Program-made: the position numbers and the translations under genes | The notes under the pieces: model-generated | What the model was told of the DNA's origin: nothing | The model's database searches: none | The model's input: the letters and a program-made list of their open reading frames with translations, nothing else | NCBI RefSeq assembly: GCF_004125265.1 | Contig: NZ_RDTE01000003.1 | Coordinates: 372,001 to 436,000, forward strand | Origin: Streptomyces lydicus | Lineage (GTDB): Bacteria > Actinomycetota > Actinomycetes > Streptomycetales > Streptomycetaceae | Direction of reading: 5' to 3' | DNA length: 64,000 nucleotides | In this document: positions 62,043 to 64,000 of the stretch, piece after piece | How positions within the stretch are numbered: the stretch's first letter is position 1 | Layout of the letters: each line of letters opens with the position of its first letter

Positions 62043-64000
62043 CGAGCGCCTGGACCTGGCCGTACGGCGGCCGGGGCGGGCGGATGACGCACCCCTGGGC
62101 CTGGTCGTACGAGGGGTACGACCCGGAGGCGGAACGGCTGCGCGAAACGCTCTGCGCCCTCGGCAACGGCTACTTCGCCACCCGCGGCGCGGCGTCCGAG
62201 GTGCCGGCCGGACCCGCGCACTACCCCGGCACCTACGCCGCCGGCTGCTACAACCGGCTCACCTCGCTGGTGGCGGGCCGCCCGGTCGAGAACGAGGACA
62301 TGGTCAACCTCCCCAACTGGCTCCCGCTGCGCTACCGGATCTGCCCCGCCGACGCGGCTCCCGGCCCCTGGCTCTCCCCCGACCACCCGCAGCTGGCGGA
62401 GCACCGGCAGACCCTGGACCTGCGGCACGGCACGCTGACCCGCTGGTCGGTCTACGAGGACGAGGCCGGCCGGCGGCTGACCGTCGAACAGTGCCGCCTG
62501 GTGCACATGGGAGAACCCCATCTGGCCGCGCTGCGCACCTGTTTCCGGGCCCATGGGTGGGCGGGCACGGTGGAGGTGGAGTCCGGGATCGACGGTGCGG
62601 TGCGCAATGCCGGCGTCGCGCGCTACCGCGAGCTGGCGGACCAGCATCTGACGGGGTGGGAGACCGGCAGCGAGCGGCCGGACACGGTGTGGCTGAGCTG
62701 CCGCACCCTCGACTCGGACATCCGTATCGCGCTGGCAGCGCGGACCCGCGCCTCCTCCGGCCGGGGCGGGCCGCCCATGCCGCAGCTCACCGCGCTGGGG
62801 GCGTTCCACACCCTGGTCCTGCCCCTCCCCCCGGACTCCCCCGCGGTCGTCGAGAAGACCGTGGCGCTGTTCACCTCACGCGACCCGGCGATCGAGAGCC
62901 CGCGGCACGCGGCCGTGGACTGTGTGGCCCTGGCCCCGCACTTCCGGCAGTTGCGGGCGTCGCACCGCCGCGCCTGGGAGAACCTGTGGCAGCAGGCCAA
63001 GCTGGAGGTCCCGGGAGAGGCGGGCGGGATCCTGCGACTGCACCTCTTCCACCTCCTGCAGACCCTCTCGCCGCACACCGCCGAGCTGGATGCCGGGGTG
63101 CCGGCGAGGGGGCTGCACGGCGAGGCGTACCGCGGACATGTCTTCTGGGACGAGCTGTTCGTGCTGCCGTTCTTGAATCTGCACCTGCCGCAGGTCTCCC
63201 GCGCGCTGCTCGACTACCGCTACCGGCGGCTGCCCGCCGCCTGCCATGCCGCGCGGGAAGCGGGCCGCACCGGCGCGATGTACCCGTGGCAGAGCGCAGG
63301 CGACGGCCGTGAGGAGACCCAGCAGCTCCACCTCAACCCGCGCTCGGGGCGCTGGCTGCCCGACCACTCCCGGCTCCAGCACCACGTCGGGTCGGCGATC
63401 GCCTACAACGTGTGGCAGTACGGACAGGCCAGCGGCGACACGGAGTTCCTGCACACCAGGGGCGCGGAGATGCTGTTGCAGATCGCCCGCTTCTGGGCCG
63501 CCTGTGCCGTCTGGGACGCCGCCCTGGGCCGGTACCGCATCCGCGGTGTCGTCGGTCCGGACGAATACCACGACGGCTATCCGGACGCCGCCGCACCGGG
63601 GGTGGACGACAACGCCTACACCAATGTCACGGCGGCCTGGGTGCTGATGCGGGCCCTCGACCTCTGCCGCACGCTGCCCGAGGCCCATCAGCGGCAGCTC
63701 TACGAACGTCTCCAGCTCTGCCCGGAGGAGCCCGAGCGCTGGGAGGACATCTCCCACCGGCTCCATGTGCCCTACCACCGCGGGGTGATCAGCCAGTTCG
63801 CCGGATACGGGGACCTCGCCGAGCTGGACTGGCACGGATACCGGCAGCGCTACGGTGACATCCGGCGGCTGGACCGGATCCTGGAGGCGGAGGGCGACAC
63901 GGTCAACCGCTACCAGGCCTCCAAACAGGCCGATGTGCTGATGCTGGGCTATCTCTTCGCACCGTCGGAGCTCGCTTCGGTGTTCCGCCGGCTCGGCCAT
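62039..64000 (+). CDS. Glycoside hydrolase family 65 enzyme (partial, runs off window)
   Basis: 654 residues are visible from the ATG at 62039; family members are about 770-800. N-domain begins WSYEGYDPEAERLRETLCAL and GNGYFATRG; the (alpha/alpha)6 catalytic domain contains RGLHGEAYRGHVFWDELFVL, MYPWQSAGDGREETQ, and the catalytic acid Glu509 in GVVGPDEYHDGYP, followed by DNAYTNVTAAWVL and KQADVLML. GH65 enzymes phosphorolyse or hydrolyse trehalose, maltose, kojibiose or nigerose. Coupling with a beta-phosphoglucomutase suggests a phosphorylase releasing beta-glucose-1-phosphate, most likely from trehalose or maltose. The C-terminus is missing. Confidence 0.92.
   Translation, partial: MTSAWTWPYGGRGGRMTHPWAWSYEGYDPEAERLRETLCALGNGYFATRGAASEVPAGPAHYPGTYAAGCYNRLTSLVAGRPVENEDMVNLPNWLPLRYRICPADAAPGPWLSPDHPQLAEHRQTLDLRHGTLTRWSVYEDEAGRRLTVEQCRLVHMGEPHLAALRTCFRAHGWAGTVEVESGIDGAVRNAGVARYRELADQHLTGWETGSERPDTVWLSCRTLDSDIRIALAARTRASSGRGGPPMPQLTALGAFHTLVLPLPPDSPAVVEKTVALFTSRDPAIESPRHAAVDCVALAPHFRQLRASHRRAWENLWQQAKLEVPGEAGGILRLHLFHLLQTLSPHTAELDAGVPARGLHGEAYRGHVFWDELFVLPFLNLHLPQVSRALLDYRYRRLPAACHAAREAGRTGAMYPWQSAGDGREETQQLHLNPRSGRWLPDHSRLQHHVGSAIAYNVWQYGQASGDTEFLHTRGAEMLLQIARFWAACAVWDAALGRYRIRGVVGPDEYHDGYPDAAAPGVDDNAYTNVTAAWVLMRALDLCRTLPEAHQRQLYERLQLCPEEPERWEDISHRLHVPYHRGVISQFAGYGDLAELDWHGYRQRYGDIRRLDRILEAEGDTVNRYQASKQADVLMLGYLFAPSELASVFRRLGH

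Noticed and set aside
1..64000. CRISPR arrays, tRNA or rRNA genes, insertion sequences or phage genes
   Set aside because: No regularly spaced identical repeats, cloverleaf, transposase-like protein or phage structural gene was found; the short repeats are local and degenerate.

Overview
The window is very GC-rich, with G or C at nearly every third codon position, frequent GTG starts, many 1-4 base start/stop overlaps, and gene content (gas-vesicle cluster tail, 2-methylisoborneol operon, several SpoIIE-type phosphatases with ATPase domains, Tat-exported oxidase, tandem universal stress proteins) that points to Streptomyces or a close streptomycete. No tRNA, rRNA, CRISPR array, insertion sequence or phage gene was seen. 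All calls come from reading translated protein and DNA by eye; no database search was run.

Layout. 1-1,900: the 3' end of a gas vesicle operon (gvpJ end, gvpL, gvpS, gvpK), then a tiny hydrophobic protein and a Tat-exported class II (covalent FAD) cholesterol-oxidase-like enzyme. 4.4-8.7 kb: CapA-like protein, then a GntR-TetR fusion regulator divergent from a FAD monooxygenase with clear palindromic operators between them, then small secreted proteins and lipoproteins with strong terminators. 10.4-15.6 kb: GNAT enzyme, a membrane protein that looks frameshifted, and a DesK/DesR-type two-component pair beside an ABC-2 exporter. 15.7-19.6 kb: EamA exporter divergent from a LysR regulator, a ferric-reductase-like (2Fe-2S) protein that has lost its cysteine cluster, and an RmlD-like reductase.

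20.0-23.5 kb is the most striking module: a family 2B encapsulin-type shell protein with a built-in cyclic-nucleotide-binding domain, a 2-methylisoborneol synthase and geranyl diphosphate 2-C-methyltransferase in one operon. The methyltransferase makes 2-methyl-GPP, the cyclase turns it into 2-MIB, and the shell is expected to house the cyclase. This cyclase has an unusually short N-terminus and a changed aspartate motif.

23.5-49 kb: APC permease, GNAT, PAS/GAF phosphatase, MalY-type aminotransferase, a leaderless VWA-domain operon, a DUF5685 protein with an extraordinary cysteine tail, UppP, a stretch with a BlaI-like operator but no convincing gene, a small ORF coupled to an acyltransferase, PucR regulator, second phosphatase, TrkA-like NAD-binding membrane protein, amino acid permease, three poorly known proteins and a zinc alcohol dehydrogenase. 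49.1-54.9 kb: a third phosphatase forms a tight operon with a XylFGH-like sugar ABC transporter. 55.1-64.0 kb: a stress/energy cluster (metal-type permease, two tandem universal stress proteins, DUF1876, nicotinate phosphoribosyltransferase, PPK2, beta-phosphoglucomutase-like HAD and a GH65 disaccharide phosphorylase/hydrolase cut by the window end).
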